A stretch of DNA of 64,000 nt from an uncultured Marivita sp. (lineage in GTDB: Bacteria > Pseudomonadota > Alphaproteobacteria > Rhodobacterales > Rhodobacteraceae). The notes under the pieces were generated by a model, which did no database searches, was not told the DNA's origin, and saw nothing but the letters and a program-made list of their open reading frames with translations. This document shows positions 1 to 11,064 of this stretch, piece after piece. Numbering within the stretch: position 1 is the stretch's first letter; each line of letters opens with the position of its first letter. The stretch covers positions 1,178,001-1,242,000 of the forward strand of contig NZ_CANKYW010000001.1 of assembly GCF_947488135.1 (NCBI RefSeq). The letters run 5' to 3'. A program made the translations under genes and the position numbers.

Positions 1-1101
1 AGCGCCATTCGCGTGGCCACCGGCGAATGCGATGCGCTGATCGGCGGCGATCTGGTGGTCAGCGCCGGGGCCAAGACGCTGGGCCTCATGCGGACGGGCC
101 GCACCGGAGCAGTGGTGAACGCGCACGAGATCATCACCGGTGACTTTACCCGGAACACCGAATTTGCATTGCCAACCGACAGGTTACGCCTCGCTCTTGA
201 AGCGCGGATCAGGGACCGGCTGGACCTGTTCGATGCGTCCGAGCTGGCGAAGGCGACGCTTGGGGATTCGATCTTTTCCAACATGATGATCCTTGGCGCG
301 GCGTGGCAGCGCGGGTTGGTGCCGCTCAGTTATGACGCGATTGTTCAGGCGATCGAACTGAACGGTGCGGCGGCGGAAAAAAACATCCGCGCCTTCGAGA
401 TCGGTCGCTGGGCGGTGCTGCACCCCGAAGACGCGGCGCGGGTTGCCGAGCCCAAGGTCATCGCGATGCCCAAGACACTGGACGAGAAGATCGCGTTCAG
501 ATTTGACCATTTGGTAAAATATCAGGGCAAGCGCTACGCCAAGCGCTACATCAAGCTGGTCGATCAGGCATCCGATCCCCGCCTGAAAGAGGCGGTGGCG
601 AAAGGGTATCACAAGCTCTTGGCCTACAAAGACGAATACGAGGTCGCGCGCCTGCACCTCGACAGCCGTGCGAAGGCCGCGGAACAGTTCGGTGGCGACT
701 TCAAGATGTCCTTCCACCTTGCCCCGCCGATGCTGTCCAAGACCGGGCCGGACGGGCGCCCGGTGAAAAAGCAGTATGGCGAAGGGATGCTCAAGGGATT
801 CGGCCTTCTGGCGAAACTGAAATGGCTGCGTGGCACGCCATTCGATCCCTTCGGACGCACAGAAGAGCGACGTATGGAGCGGGCTCTCATCAAGCAGTAC
901 GAGACGGACATGGCTGAATGGCTGCCGAAAGCGCGGCCCGAGACGATGGATGCGCTGGTCGCGCTGGCCGAACTGCCGCTTCAGATCAAGGGCTTCGGAC
1001 CGGTCAAGCAGGCCAATGCCGCCAAGGCCGAGAAACGCCGCGAAGAATTGCTGGCGGTGTTGCGCGACGGGGGTGCCGGGTTCAAACAGGCAGCGGAGTG
1101 A
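1..1101 (+). CDS. Indolepyruvate ferredoxin oxidoreductase, C-terminal part (partial gene)
   Basis: The frame is open from base 1, so the 5' end lies outside the window; the GTG at 13 is not taken as the start. About 366 residues remain. The first ~150 match the gamma/beta-type oxidoreductase region of fused alphaproteobacterial indolepyruvate:ferredoxin oxidoreductases (GECDALIGGDLVVSA, then SNMMILGAAWQRGL, the usual KIGG-domain-like end). The rest is the family's long C-terminal domain, with GGDFKMSFHLAPP and RGTPFDPFGRTEERRMERAL. The enzyme oxidatively decarboxylates aryl pyruvates from aromatic amino acid breakdown to acyl-CoA in the cytoplasm. The catalytic thiamine-binding part is not visible here. 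Family call is by recognition. Confidence 0.85.
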   Translation, partial: SAIRVATGECDALIGGDLVVSAGAKTLGLMRTGRTGAVVNAHEIITGDFTRNTEFALPTDRLRLALEARIRDRLDLFDASELAKATLGDSIFSNMMILGAAWQRGLVPLSYDAIVQAIELNGAAAEKNIRAFEIGRWAVLHPEDAARVAEPKVIAMPKTLDEKIAFRFDHLVKYQGKRYAKRYIKLVDQASDPRLKEAVAKGYHKLLAYKDEYEVARLHLDSRAKAAEQFGGDFKMSFHLAPPMLSKTGPDGRPVKKQYGEGMLKGFGLLAKLKWLRGTPFDPFGRTEERRMERALIKQYETDMAEWLPKARPETMDALVALAELPLQIKGFGPVKQANAAKAEKRREELLAVLRDGGAGFKQAAE

Positions 1102-1194
1102 TGCGTCATAAAGGCGTGACACACATGGCATATCTTTGCGGAAAGATCGGGCCGCGCTAACAGGGCGCGGTCCTGTTGCTCTGGAGAGGGAATC

Positions 1195-2073
1195 GTGACG
1201 TCGTCCGCAATCCGTGAATTGTCCTACGCCCATTCCGCGCGGTCGAGACGCGGGCGCGCTCTGATCCGAATGATGGAAAACGCCACCGGCCGGCTGTCGC
1301 TCATCAAACGCGCCGCCGGGTATCAGGATGAGGTCGCGCAGGGCCGTGACTTCTGGCAGGTGATGATCGACCGCTACGGGTTGAGCCTCGATGTCATTGG
1401 CGGGTCCCTCGATACGATCCCGCGCCAAGGGCCTTTGATCGTCATTGCGAACCATCCTTACGGGATTTTGGACGGGTTGATCCTCGGGCATGTCTTGTCG
1501 GTCACGCGCGGGAATTTCCGCATCCTGGCGCACAAGGTGTTCCGCAAGGCCCAAGACCTTGACCGGATCATTCTTCCGGTGGATTTCGACAGTGGCAACG
1601 CGGCAGTCGCGCAAAACATAGCAACGCGCAGACTCGCGTTCGATTACCTGGTGCAGGGCGGGTGCATCGGCGTTTTCCCGGGTGGAACCGTGTCGACTGC
1701 GGCGCGGCCCTTTGCAAGACCGATGGATCCCGGCTGGCGCAATTTCACCGCGCGCATGATCGCCAAGTCGGACGCGACGGTTCTTCCGATCTACTTCGAC
1801 GGTCAGACCAGCCGCCTTTTCCAGCTCGCCAGCCATCTGCACTCCACGCTACGCATGGGGCTTTTGCTCAAGGAGTTCCGGAACCGGGTCGATACCCCTG
1901 TGCGGATCGTCATCGGTGCGCCCATTCCGGCGCATGAAATCGCGCGACGCAAAAAAGACGCGAGAGAGCTGATGGATTTTCTCCGCAAAGCGACGTATGA
2001 GCTGTCTCCAACGCCGTTTGCATCTTTCGACTACGGCTTTGAATTTGAAGACCGGCAGAGGGCGCGGGGCTGA
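1195..2073 (+). CDS. Lysophospholipid acyltransferase (PlsC-like, COG3176-type branch)
   Basis: Predicted 292-residue membrane-associated acyltransferase that would transfer an acyl chain to a lyso-lipid (lysophosphatidate or lyso-ornithine lipid). The active-site block reads [10 protein letters not shown], giving His-x5-Asp, the spacing I associate with the hemolysin-like/ornithine-lipid branch rather than canonical HX4D of PlsC. The second block is [10 protein letters not shown], followed by a conserved VLPIYFDG strand. Start is GTG with a GGAGAGGG ribosome site 7-8 bases upstream. It follows the oxidoreductase after 93 bp and precedes murI by 32 bp. Substrate cannot be fixed from the sequence. 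Confidence 0.8.
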   Translation: MTSSAIRELSYAHSARSRRGRALIRMMENATGRLSLIKRAAGYQDEVAQGRDFWQVMIDRYGLSLDVIGGSLDTIPRQGPLIVIANHPYGILDGLILGHVLSVTRGNFRILAHKVFRKAQDLDRIILPVDFDSGNAAVAQNIATRRLAFDYLVQGGCIGVFPGGTVSTAARPFARPMDPGWRNFTARMIAKSDATVLPIYFDGQTSRLFQLASHLHSTLRMGLLLKEFRNRVDTPVRIVIGAPIPAHEIARRKKDARELMDFLRKATYELSPTPFASFDYGFEFEDRQRARG

Positions 2074-2105
2074 TCGCCCACCCTTGCCGAGCGTGCGAGG
2101 GCGAC

Positions 2106-2918
2106 ATGGCGGTTGGTGTATTCGACAGCGGGCTGGGCGGTCTGACGGTGCTGGATGCCGTGTCCAAGCGTTTGCCCGACGTGCCCTTCGTCTACCTTGG
2201 CGACAACAAGCATGCGCCTTACGGCGTGCGCGATGCAAATGATGTCTATTCCCTGACCTGCGCCGCGACGGAACGGCTTTGGGATGCGGGGTGTGATCTG
2301 GTAATCCTCGCCTGCAACACCGCCTCGGCCGCAGCCCTGCGCCGGATGCAGGAGAACTGGATCCCCCGTGAAAAGCGCGTGCTGGGCGTGTTCGTGCCGC
2401 TGATCGAAGCTTTGACCGAACGGCAATGGGGCGACAATTCCCCGCCGCGCGAGGTCGCGGTCCAACACGTCGCCCTGTTTGCGACACCCGCGACCGTTAG
2501 CAGCCGCGCGTTCCAACGCGAGCTGGCCTTCCGCGCCATCGGTGTGGATGTGGAGGCGCAGGCCTGTGGCGGTCTGGTCGACGCGATCGAGGAGGGCGAC
2601 ATGATCCTGGCCGAAGCGCTGGTGCGGTCCCACGTGGATGCGCTCAAGCGGAAGATGCCGACCCCGCAGGCGGCCATTCTCGGCTGCACCCACTATCCGT
2701 TGATGCAGGATATCTTCCAGGACGCGCTTGGGCCTGACGTCGCCGTCTACAGCCAGGCCAACCTCGTGGCGGAGTCGCTCGCCGATTACCTCAAGCGCCA
2801 TCCCAACATGATGGGCTCGGGAGAGCAGTCGATGTTCCTGACCACAGGCGACCCGAAGCGTGTGTCGGATCACGCGACGCAGTTCCTCCGACGACGGATC
2901 CAGTTCGAGGCCGCCTGA
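2106..2918 (+). CDS. murI: Glutamate racemase
   Basis: Converts L-glutamate to D-glutamate for peptidoglycan precursors in the cytoplasm. 270 residues, normal for the family. The N-terminal DSG (Asp7-Ser8) and the two catalytic cysteine blocks are present: ILACNTAS (Cys70) and GCTHYPL (Cys194). Cofactor-independent two-base mechanism is known for the family. It lies 32 bp after the acyltransferase gene and 51 bp before argC, all on the plus strand, so co-transcription with the upstream gene is plausible. Confidence 0.95.
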   Translation: MAVGVFDSGLGGLTVLDAVSKRLPDVPFVYLGDNKHAPYGVRDANDVYSLTCAATERLWDAGCDLVILACNTASAAALRRMQENWIPREKRVLGVFVPLIEALTERQWGDNSPPREVAVQHVALFATPATVSSRAFQRELAFRAIGVDVEAQACGGLVDAIEEGDMILAEALVRSHVDALKRKMPTPQAAILGCTHYPLMQDIFQDALGPDVAVYSQANLVAESLADYLKRHPNMMGSGEQSMFLTTGDPKRVSDHATQFLRRRIQFEAA

Positions 2919-2969
2919 GCCTCGCCCTTTGCAAGTTTCAATTCCCTTTTCGTCACGGAGAGTGACCCC

Positions 2970-3998
2970 ATGACCTGTAAAATCGCCATCATCGGTGCCA
3001 GCGGCTATACCGGAGCCGAATTACTGCGCCTCATCGCCACTCATCCCGACATGGAAATCGCGGCCTTGGCCGCGAATTCCAAGGCCGGGCAGACCATCGC
3101 GCAGGTGTTTCCGTTCCTGCGCCATCTGGACCTCCCTACGCTCGTCACCTGGGAAGAGATCGATTTCTCGCAGATCGACCTCTGCTTCTGCGCCCTGCCG
3201 CACAAAACCAGCCAGGAGGTGATCTCGAAACTGCCGACTAACCTAAAGACTGTCGATCTGTCGGCGGATTTCCGGCTGCGTGATCCGGCGGCATACGAAA
3301 AGTGGTACGGCAACCCGCACGCCGCCGTCGACATGCAGAAAGAGGCGGTCTACGGCCTGACCGAATTCTACCGCGACGCCATTCGGGATGCGCGGCTGGT
3401 GGCCGGAACCGGCTGCAACGCTGCGACAGGCCAATACATCCTGCGGCCGCTGATTGCGGACAAGGTGATCGGATTGACCGACATTATCCTTGATCTGAAA
3501 TGCGCCGTGTCCGGCGCGGGCCGGTCGCTCAAGGAAAACCTGCTCCACGCCGAACTGTCCGAGGGCACAAACGCCTATTCCGTCGGCGGCACACATCGGC
3601 ATTTGGGTGAATTCGATCAGGAATTCAGTGCTTTGGCAGGCGAAGAGGTGCGGGTGCAATTCACGCCGCATCTGATCCCGGCGAACCGGGGGATCCTTGC
3701 CACCTGCTATGTCAGCGGAGAGGCGGGGACCGTGCACGACACCTTGGCCAAAGCCTATTCCGACGAGCCGTTCATCGAAGTGTTGCCGTTCGGCGAAACG
3801 CCCTCGACCCACCACGTGCGTGGATCGAATTTCTGTCACATCGGGGTGACGGGCGACCGCATCGACGGGCGCGCGATCGTCGTGGCCGCTCTCGACAACC
3901 TGACCAAAGGCTCTTCGGGACAGGCGTTGCAGAATGCGAACCTGATGCTGGGGATCGAGGAAACCACGGGCCTGATGCTCGCGCCCTGTTTCCCCTGA
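2970..3998 (+). CDS. argC: N-acetyl-gamma-glutamyl-phosphate reductase
   Basis: Third step of arginine synthesis: NADPH reduction of N-acetylglutamyl phosphate to the semialdehyde. 342 residues, full length. [13 protein letters not shown] at the N-terminus is the dinucleotide-binding loop, and the active-site nucleophile is Cys149 in [19 protein letters not shown] is the conserved substrate-binding block. Ribosome site CACGGAGAG lies upstream of the ATG. The gene ends 78 bp before the LexA-boxed repair cassette, and a new promoter begins in that gap. Confidence 0.95.
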   Translation: MTCKIAIIGASGYTGAELLRLIATHPDMEIAALAANSKAGQTIAQVFPFLRHLDLPTLVTWEEIDFSQIDLCFCALPHKTSQEVISKLPTNLKTVDLSADFRLRDPAAYEKWYGNPHAAVDMQKEAVYGLTEFYRDAIRDARLVAGTGCNAATGQYILRPLIADKVIGLTDIILDLKCAVSGAGRSLKENLLHAELSEGTNAYSVGGTHRHLGEFDQEFSALAGEEVRVQFTPHLIPANRGILATCYVSGEAGTVHDTLAKAYSDEPFIEVLPFGETPSTHHVRGSNFCHIGVTGDRIDGRAIVVAALDNLTKGSSGQALQNANLMLGIEETTGLMLAPCFP

Positions 3999-4040
3999 AG
4001 GGTATCTGAGGGTCTCTAGCGGATGTGAGCCATCCGCGGC

Positions 4041-4076
4041 TTGCCTTTGCCGGGTGCGGAACATAATGTGAACATT
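4041..4076 (+). promoter_or_regulatory. LexA box and overlapping promoter of the radical SAM-udgX operon
   Basis: GAAC-ATAATGT-GAAC at 4059-4073 is a perfect alphaproteobacterial SOS box (GAAC-N7-GAAC, complement of GTTC-N7-GTTC). It ends 3 bases before the ATG at 4077. CATAAT (4062-4067) inside it could be the -10, with CTTGCC/TTGCCT at 4040-4046 as a weak -35 at 15-16 bp. This would start transcription at or next to the ATG, and there is no ribosome site, so the mRNA may be leaderless. Separately, 4061-4080 is a perfect 9-bp inverted repeat with a 2-base centre. The box is seen; regulation by LexA is inferred. Confidence 0.8.
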
Positions 4077-5309
4077 ATGTCCAAGCTCACTCTGCAACAG
4101 AAGCTCGCCATCCTGTCGGACGCGGCAAAATACGACGCCTCCTGCGCTTCGAGCGGGGGGCAGAAGCGCGACTCGAAAGACGGGAAAGGCATTGGATCGA
4201 CCACCGGGTCGGGCATCTGCCACGCCTATGCGCCGGACGGGCGCTGCATCAGTCTCCTCAAGATCCTGATGACCAATTTCTGCATTTACGATTGCGCCTA
4301 TTGCGTGAACCGCGTGAGTTCGAACGTCGAGCGGGCGCGCTTCACCCCCGAAGAGGTGGTGGAGCTGACGCTGGAATTCTATCGCCGCAACTATATCGAG
4401 GGGCTGTTCCTGTCGTCGGGCATCATCCGGTCGCCGGATGACACGATGGCCGACATGGTGCGGATCGTGAAAAGCCTGCGGGAAGAGCACGGGTTTCGCG
4501 GCTACATCCATCTCAAGACCATTCCCGACGCCTCTCCGCACCTGATCGAGGAGGCGGGCAAGTTCGCGGATCGACTGTCGATCAACATCGAATTGCCGAC
4601 CGACAGTGCCGTCAAAACCTACGCGCCCGAAAAAGACCCGAACCAGATTCGACGCGCGATGGCCGATGTGCGAGTGCTCAAGGAGGCGCGGCGCGAAAAG
4701 ACCTATCGCGGACGCAGCGCGCCGCGTTTTGCACCGGCAGGCCAATCGACCCAGATGATCGTGGGCGCGGACGGCGCCAACGATGCGACGATCCTGCGGA
4801 CGTCGACACGGCTCTATTCGGGATATCGGTTGAAGCGGGTGTACTACTCGGCCTTTTCACCGATCCCGGATGCCTCGGCCACGCTGCCGCTGATCCAGCC
4901 GCCGCTGATGCGCGAGCATCGCCTGTACCAGGCCGACTGGCTGATGCGGTTCTACGGCTTCGATGCGGGGGAAATCACCGCCGCGCAGCCTGACGGCAAC
5001 CTCGATCTCGACCTCGATCCCAAACTGGCCTGGGCGCTCGAAAATCGCGCGCTGTTCCCGGTGGACGTGAACCGGGCCGACCGCGAGATGTTGCTCCGCG
5101 TGCCCGGCTTCGGCACCCGCACTGTCGGCCGTATCCTCGCCACACGGCGGCACCGGTCGGTCCGATGGGAGGATCTCACGCGGATGGGCGCAAACCTGAA
5201 ATCGGCACGCTCCTTCATCAGCCTGCCGGGGTGGCAGGCGCGGGGGCTGGACACGGCCGATCTGCGCGCGCGCTTTGCACCCCCGCCCGAGCAGCTCGCC
5301 CTGTTCTGA
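4077..5309 (+). CDS. Putative DNA modification/repair radical SAM protein (UDG-linked family)
   Basis: 410 residues. The 4Fe-4S motif is CxxxCxxC at Cys69, Cys73, Cys76 (FCIYDCAYC). A helix-hairpin-helix lies near residue 340 (RVPGFGTRTVGRIL), a DNA-binding feature. This family (TIGR03916-type, 'rSAM linked to UDG') is usually next to a UdgX gene, as here 8 bp downstream. Function is unproven; a radical-based repair or modification of DNA is the common guess. The ATG at 4077 is chosen because MSKLTLQQKL matches the family start; an in-frame TTG at 4041 would put the LexA box inside the coding region. Confidence 0.88.
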   Translation: MSKLTLQQKLAILSDAAKYDASCASSGGQKRDSKDGKGIGSTTGSGICHAYAPDGRCISLLKILMTNFCIYDCAYCVNRVSSNVERARFTPEEVVELTLEFYRRNYIEGLFLSSGIIRSPDDTMADMVRIVKSLREEHGFRGYIHLKTIPDASPHLIEEAGKFADRLSINIELPTDSAVKTYAPEKDPNQIRRAMADVRVLKEARREKTYRGRSAPRFAPAGQSTQMIVGADGANDATILRTSTRLYSGYRLKRVYYSAFSPIPDASATLPLIQPPLMREHRLYQADWLMRFYGFDAGEITAAQPDGNLDLDLDPKLAWALENRALFPVDVNRADREMLLRVPGFGTRTVGRILATRRHRSVRWEDLTRMGANLKSARSFISLPGWQARGLDTADLRARFAPPPEQLALF

Positions 5310-5317
5310 GCCGCGTA

Positions 5318-6766
5318 ATGTACCGCATCACCTTGCCCGAAATCGGCACCTTCGACGCCTGGCGCGATGCCGCGCGGCGGGCGCTTGCGGCGAAGGTCCG
5401 ACCGGAGGACATCCTTTGGCAACGCGGCGCAGGGGCCGCGGACCTCTTCGGCACGGAGGCGACCGAATTCCCCGATGTCGCGTCACCGGACCGCGTCACG
5501 GTGCCGAAAAGCTTTCTGTCCACTGTCCGGCTGGCGCTGTGGCACCGCGATCCGGAACGTTTTGCGCGCGCCTACGCGATGCTGTGGGCGCTGCAATCGG
5601 CGCCGCGCCTTTTCGAAGATCGCGGCGACCCTCGTGTCTCAAAGCTCAACGCGCTCGCCAAGGAGGTTGGGCGCGACAAGCACAAGATGACGGCGTTCGT
5701 GCGCTTTCGCGATACCGGAGACCGCGACGCGCCGCGCCGCCGCTTTGCCGCCTGGTTCGAGCCGTCGCATTTCATCGTGGAGCCAACGGCGCCTTTCTTC
5801 GTGAAACGATTTGGCGACATGGATTGGACAATCCACACGCCGGACCTCACGGCGGTGTTCGAAAACGGGGTGCTGCGCTTCGCGCCGGGGATTGAGAAAC
5901 CGCCGTTGCCAGAGGATGCCACCGAGGAACTCTGGGGCACGTATTTCCGCAACATCTTCAATCCAGCGCGCGTCAAGTTGAAAGCGATGCAGGCGGAGAT
6001 GCCGAAGAAATACTGGAAGAACATGCCCGAAACCGCGCATCTGCCGGAAATGATTGCAGGCGCGCGCGCCCGTGCCGCCGAAATGCAAGCCGCGGCTCCG
6101 ACTTTGCCGCCCTTGCGCGCGTCCAGAGTCACCGCGCGCTTGTCGGAGGATCGCCGCGGTCCCGGCGAGGTTCATGGCGAAGACAGGTTGGCCGACGCGC
6201 TTGACGCCTGTCGGCGCTGCCCGCTCTGGCAGGATGCGACACAGCCCGTGCCGGGCGAGGGGCCGGTCGACGCGTCGCTGATGTTCGTGGGCGAACAACC
6301 CGGCGACCGCGAGGACCTTGAAGGGCGTCCCTTCGTCGGCCCCGCTGGCGCGGTACTGGATCGCGCGCTCGACCAGGCGGGGATTGACCGTGCGACGGTC
6401 TATCTCACGAACGCGGTCAAGCACTTCAAATTCGTGCCGCGCGGCAAGCGGCGGGTGCACCAGACGCCAAGCGCGGACGAGATCGACCATTGCCGCTGGT
6501 GGCTGGATCTCGAACGGGAACGGGTGCGCCCGGCCTTGATCGTGGCACTCGGTGCCACGGCTCTGCGCGGCCTGACGGGCAGCGGGACGGGTCTGCTCAA
6601 GCGGCGCGGCCGGATCGAGATGTCGGGCGATCAGCCCGTCTTCGTCACGATTCACCCCAGCTACCTGCTGCGCCTGCGCGACTCCGATCAGCGTCTGCGC
6701 GAGGAAGCGGCCTTTCACGCCGATCTGAGACGCGCGGCCGACCATGCCGCACATCTTGCCGCTTGA
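5318..6766 (+). CDS. UdgX-family uracil-DNA binding/glycosylase protein with N-terminal TIGR03915-like domain
   Basis: 482 residues in two parts. Residues ~1-250 resemble the domain often fused or linked to UdgX (TIGR03915/DUF4130-like). Residues ~290-480 are a family-4-like uracil glycosylase fold with GEQPGD near residue 325 and IHPSYLLRL near the end. The UdgX hallmark is the insertion Lys377-Arg-Arg-Val-His381. In characterised UdgX the equivalent His forms a covalent link to the abasic sugar after uracil removal. The ATG at 5318 is 8 bp after the radical SAM stop and has no clear ribosome site, so translational coupling is likely. The LexA box upstream of the pair implies damage induction. 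Confidence 0.9.
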   Translation: MYRITLPEIGTFDAWRDAARRALAAKVRPEDILWQRGAGAADLFGTEATEFPDVASPDRVTVPKSFLSTVRLALWHRDPERFARAYAMLWALQSAPRLFEDRGDPRVSKLNALAKEVGRDKHKMTAFVRFRDTGDRDAPRRRFAAWFEPSHFIVEPTAPFFVKRFGDMDWTIHTPDLTAVFENGVLRFAPGIEKPPLPEDATEELWGTYFRNIFNPARVKLKAMQAEMPKKYWKNMPETAHLPEMIAGARARAAEMQAAAPTLPPLRASRVTARLSEDRRGPGEVHGEDRLADALDACRRCPLWQDATQPVPGEGPVDASLMFVGEQPGDREDLEGRPFVGPAGAVLDRALDQAGIDRATVYLTNAVKHFKFVPRGKRRVHQTPSADEIDHCRWWLDLERERVRPALIVALGATALRGLTGSGTGLLKRRGRIEMSGDQPVFVTIHPSYLLRLRDSDQRLREEAAFHADLRRAADHAAHLAA

Positions 6767-6856
6767 ACCCGGATCAGGCGCACATGCCGCATATGTCGCG
6801 GTTTTCAGATCGCTCTCTTGCGCCTATATTATCGGCAGCCCGATGATGAGGACGCC

Positions 6857-7312
6857 ATGGCACTGAAATCGCTCAAGAAGCAACGCCGCATTCAGGTGAT
6901 CGCGCTTGCGACGGTCGCGCTGATCCTGTCGACCGCGCTGATCGGATACGGAATGCGCGATGGCATCAACTTTTTCCGCTCGCCCAGCCAGGTTATGGCC
7001 GAACCTCCCGCGCCGAACGAAGTGTTCCGCATCGGCGGTCTGGTCGAGGAAGGCTCCATCGTGCGGGGGCAGGGATCGACCGTGTCCTTCAGCGTGACCG
7101 ATGGCGGCGCGACTGTGCCGGTTGTCTATTCGGGTGTGCTGCCGGACTTGTTCTCGGAGAACGAGGGTATGGTGGGAACCGGGCGCTATGTGAACGGCGT
7201 GTTCGAGGCGTCGGAAATCCTCGCCAAGCACGATGAAGAATACATGCCCGCCGAAGTGGTCGATGCGCTGAAGGAACAGGGCGTCTACAAGGAACCCGGC
7301 GCGGGCAGCTAA
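6857..7312 (+). CDS. ccmE: Cytochrome c maturation heme chaperone CcmE
   Basis: 151 residues. One N-terminal membrane anchor (~residues 9-31) is followed by a periplasmic OB-fold domain. The heme-binding block is His125-Asp-Glu-Glu-Tyr129, matching the covalent-heme His and the axial Tyr of CcmE. It carries heme from CcmC to the CcmF/CcmH ligase. The usual partners ccmF and ccmH are 14 kb away at 21.7-24.2 kb, so the ccm genes are dispersed. The ATG is preceded by GATGAGGACGCC. A TATATT at 6825-6830 may be the -10. Confidence 0.95.
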   Translation: MALKSLKKQRRIQVIALATVALILSTALIGYGMRDGINFFRSPSQVMAEPPAPNEVFRIGGLVEEGSIVRGQGSTVSFSVTDGGATVPVVYSGVLPDLFSENEGMVGTGRYVNGVFEASEILAKHDEEYMPAEVVDALKEQGVYKEPGAGS

Positions 7313-7340
7313 GTCCGGCGCGGGTCTTACCAAATACGGA

Positions 7341-7392
7341 TAAAAAAACCGGGCGCGCAGCGCCCGGCCTGTCGGATTTTCCGAAGGAAAAT
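7341..7392 (-). terminator. Tandem-hairpin terminator of eno
   Basis: Reading away from eno: first hairpin ATTTTCC/GGAAAAT (7376-7392, 3-base loop), then a perfect 8-bp GC stem CCGGGCGC/GCGCCCGG (7349-7367) followed on the minus strand by a run of seven T. This is a classic rho-independent terminator for eno, and its GC stem may also stop ccmE reading from the other side. Confidence 0.9.
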
Positions 7393-7400
7393 TCGAACCT

Positions 7401-9651
<2,251 letters not shown>

Positions 9652-9717
9652 GTGGCGGGAGCTACGCCTCTTTGCGGGCAGAGGCCAGACCGATTGCACC
9701 CTGCGAGGCGGGGCCGC

Positions 9718-10128
9718 TTATTTCTTGATCGGGACGCCGTACAGCTCGAGCTTGTGCCCCTTGAGCCGGTAGCCGAGCTTTGCCGCGATCTTTTCCTGAA
9801 GCGCCTCGATCTCGGGGTCGACAAATTCGATCACGGTGCCGGTGGTCAGGTCGATCAGGTGATCGTGGTGATCGCGTTCCGCGTCCTCGTACCGCGCGCG
9901 GCCATCGCCGAAATCGACCTTTTCGAGGATCCCGGCCTCTTCGAACAGTTTGACCGTCCTGTAGACCGTGGCGATGGAGATATTGGGATCGCGGCCTGAC
10001 GCACGGGCATAGAGTTCTTCCACGTCCGGGTGATCGTCGGCGTCCTCCAGAACCTGTGCGATCGTGCGCCGCTGTTCGGTCAGGCGCAGGCCCTGCGCTT
10101 CACAACGGGAAAGGATGGTTTCAGACAT
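9718..10128 (-). CDS. Fur-family metal-responsive transcriptional regulator
   Basis: 136 residues. The N-terminal winged helix (residues ~1-80, with ISIATVYRTVKLFEEAGI) is followed by a metal-sensing dimer domain with ERDHHDHLID and the C-terminal HKLELYGV. The HHDHLIDLTTGTVIEF stretch is closest to Fur/Mur proteins rather than Irr or Zur as I recall them. It would sense Fe(II) or Mn(II) and repress uptake genes. C-terminal zinc-binding CxxC pairs are absent, as in many alphaproteobacterial Fur/Mur proteins. Confidence 0.88.
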   Translation of the reverse strand: MSETILSRCEAQGLRLTEQRRTIAQVLEDADDHPDVEELYARASGRDPNISIATVYRTVKLFEEAGILEKVDFGDGRARYEDAERDHHDHLIDLTTGTVIEFVDPEIEALQEKIAAKLGYRLKGHKLELYGVPIKK

Positions 10129-10203
10129 CGCCGGGCCTCGTCACTTGGTGCGGCTTGGTTTAGCCAAAGCCGTCGGGCAATGCCATAAGAGCCGCCCGAA
10201 AAA

Positions 10204-11049
10204 TTATGTCCGGCGGCGCAGGTGCACAAGATAGATCGCCAGTGACAGGATCACGATGGCGCCGCCGATCAGCATGGTCGCGGATGGCGTTTCGCCGATC
10301 ACCGCCCACACCCATACCGGCCCCAGTACGGTTTCCAGCAGCAGCACAAGGCTGACATTCACCGACGCCGTGTGACGCGAGGCTTCGGACATGAGGTAGA
10401 ATGAGAGCGGCAGAACGATAAAGCTTGCCGTGGCGATGGCCCAGGTGGTGCCTGACGTCATGGCAGTGGGTGAGGTGAGGCCGACCGCAGTGATCCCCGC
10501 AGGAAGCGATCCGGTGCCGACCGCCGTCAGGAGCGGCATCTCGGGGTTGTGGCGCAGCAGGGTGAAGCTGAGCGCGAGGCTCAGCGCGACGCCAAGCCCG
10601 CAGAGCACGCCGATGACGGATGTCGTCGTGACCGCGACATCACTCTTGCCCGTTGTGGCGAGGATGATGCCCACGCTGACCGCCCCTATGGTGAACCATG
10701 TCGCCGGGCGGGTGGGCTGGCCATACAGAACGCGTGAAAGGACCGCCGCCCAGATCGGCACCGTTGCGACCGCGATCAGGACAAGGGCGACCGGTGCCAA
10801 GGCAATCGCTGGCGCAAAGAGCGACGCGTTTGCCCATTGTGCCAGAACAAGCCCTATACCGGCGGACGAGGCCAGACGCGGGAAAAGGCGCATCTGCCCG
10901 GTCAGAACGGCTGCGATCAGGAACAGCGATCCCATCGCCAGACCGCGCCACGCCACAAGCGGCGCGGCCTCCAGCCCCGACAAACGGATCAGAAGCGCGT
11001 CCGGGGTGAGGATGAGCACACCCAGACACGCCAGCAAAATGCCCTTCAT
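10204..11049 (-). CDS. EamA/DMT-family transporter
   Basis: 281 residues, about ten transmembrane helices, two EamA repeats (MKGILLACLGVLIL start). Distinct from the 8.8-kb paralogue in sequence. It is transcribed after the TerB-like gene with a 15-bp gap, so they probably share a transcript. Substrate cannot be inferred. Confidence 0.85.
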   Translation of the reverse strand: MKGILLACLGVLILTPDALLIRLSGLEAAPLVAWRGLAMGSLFLIAAVLTGQMRLFPRLASSAGIGLVLAQWANASLFAPAIALAPVALVLIAVATVPIWAAVLSRVLYGQPTRPATWFTIGAVSVGIILATTGKSDVAVTTTSVIGVLCGLGVALSLALSFTLLRHNPEMPLLTAVGTGSLPAGITAVGLTSPTAMTSGTTWAIATASFIVLPLSFYLMSEASRHTASVNVSLVLLLETVLGPVWVWAVIGETPSATMLIGGAIVILSLAIYLVHLRRRT

Positions 11050-11064
11050 AAAGCGGTCTCGGTA

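Noticed and set aside
184-1842. Long open frame on the minus strand opposite the oxidoreductase and acyltransferase genes
   Set aside because: High-GC antisense artefact: residues are Arg/His/Gln-rich, no family match, and it spans two well-recognised genes.
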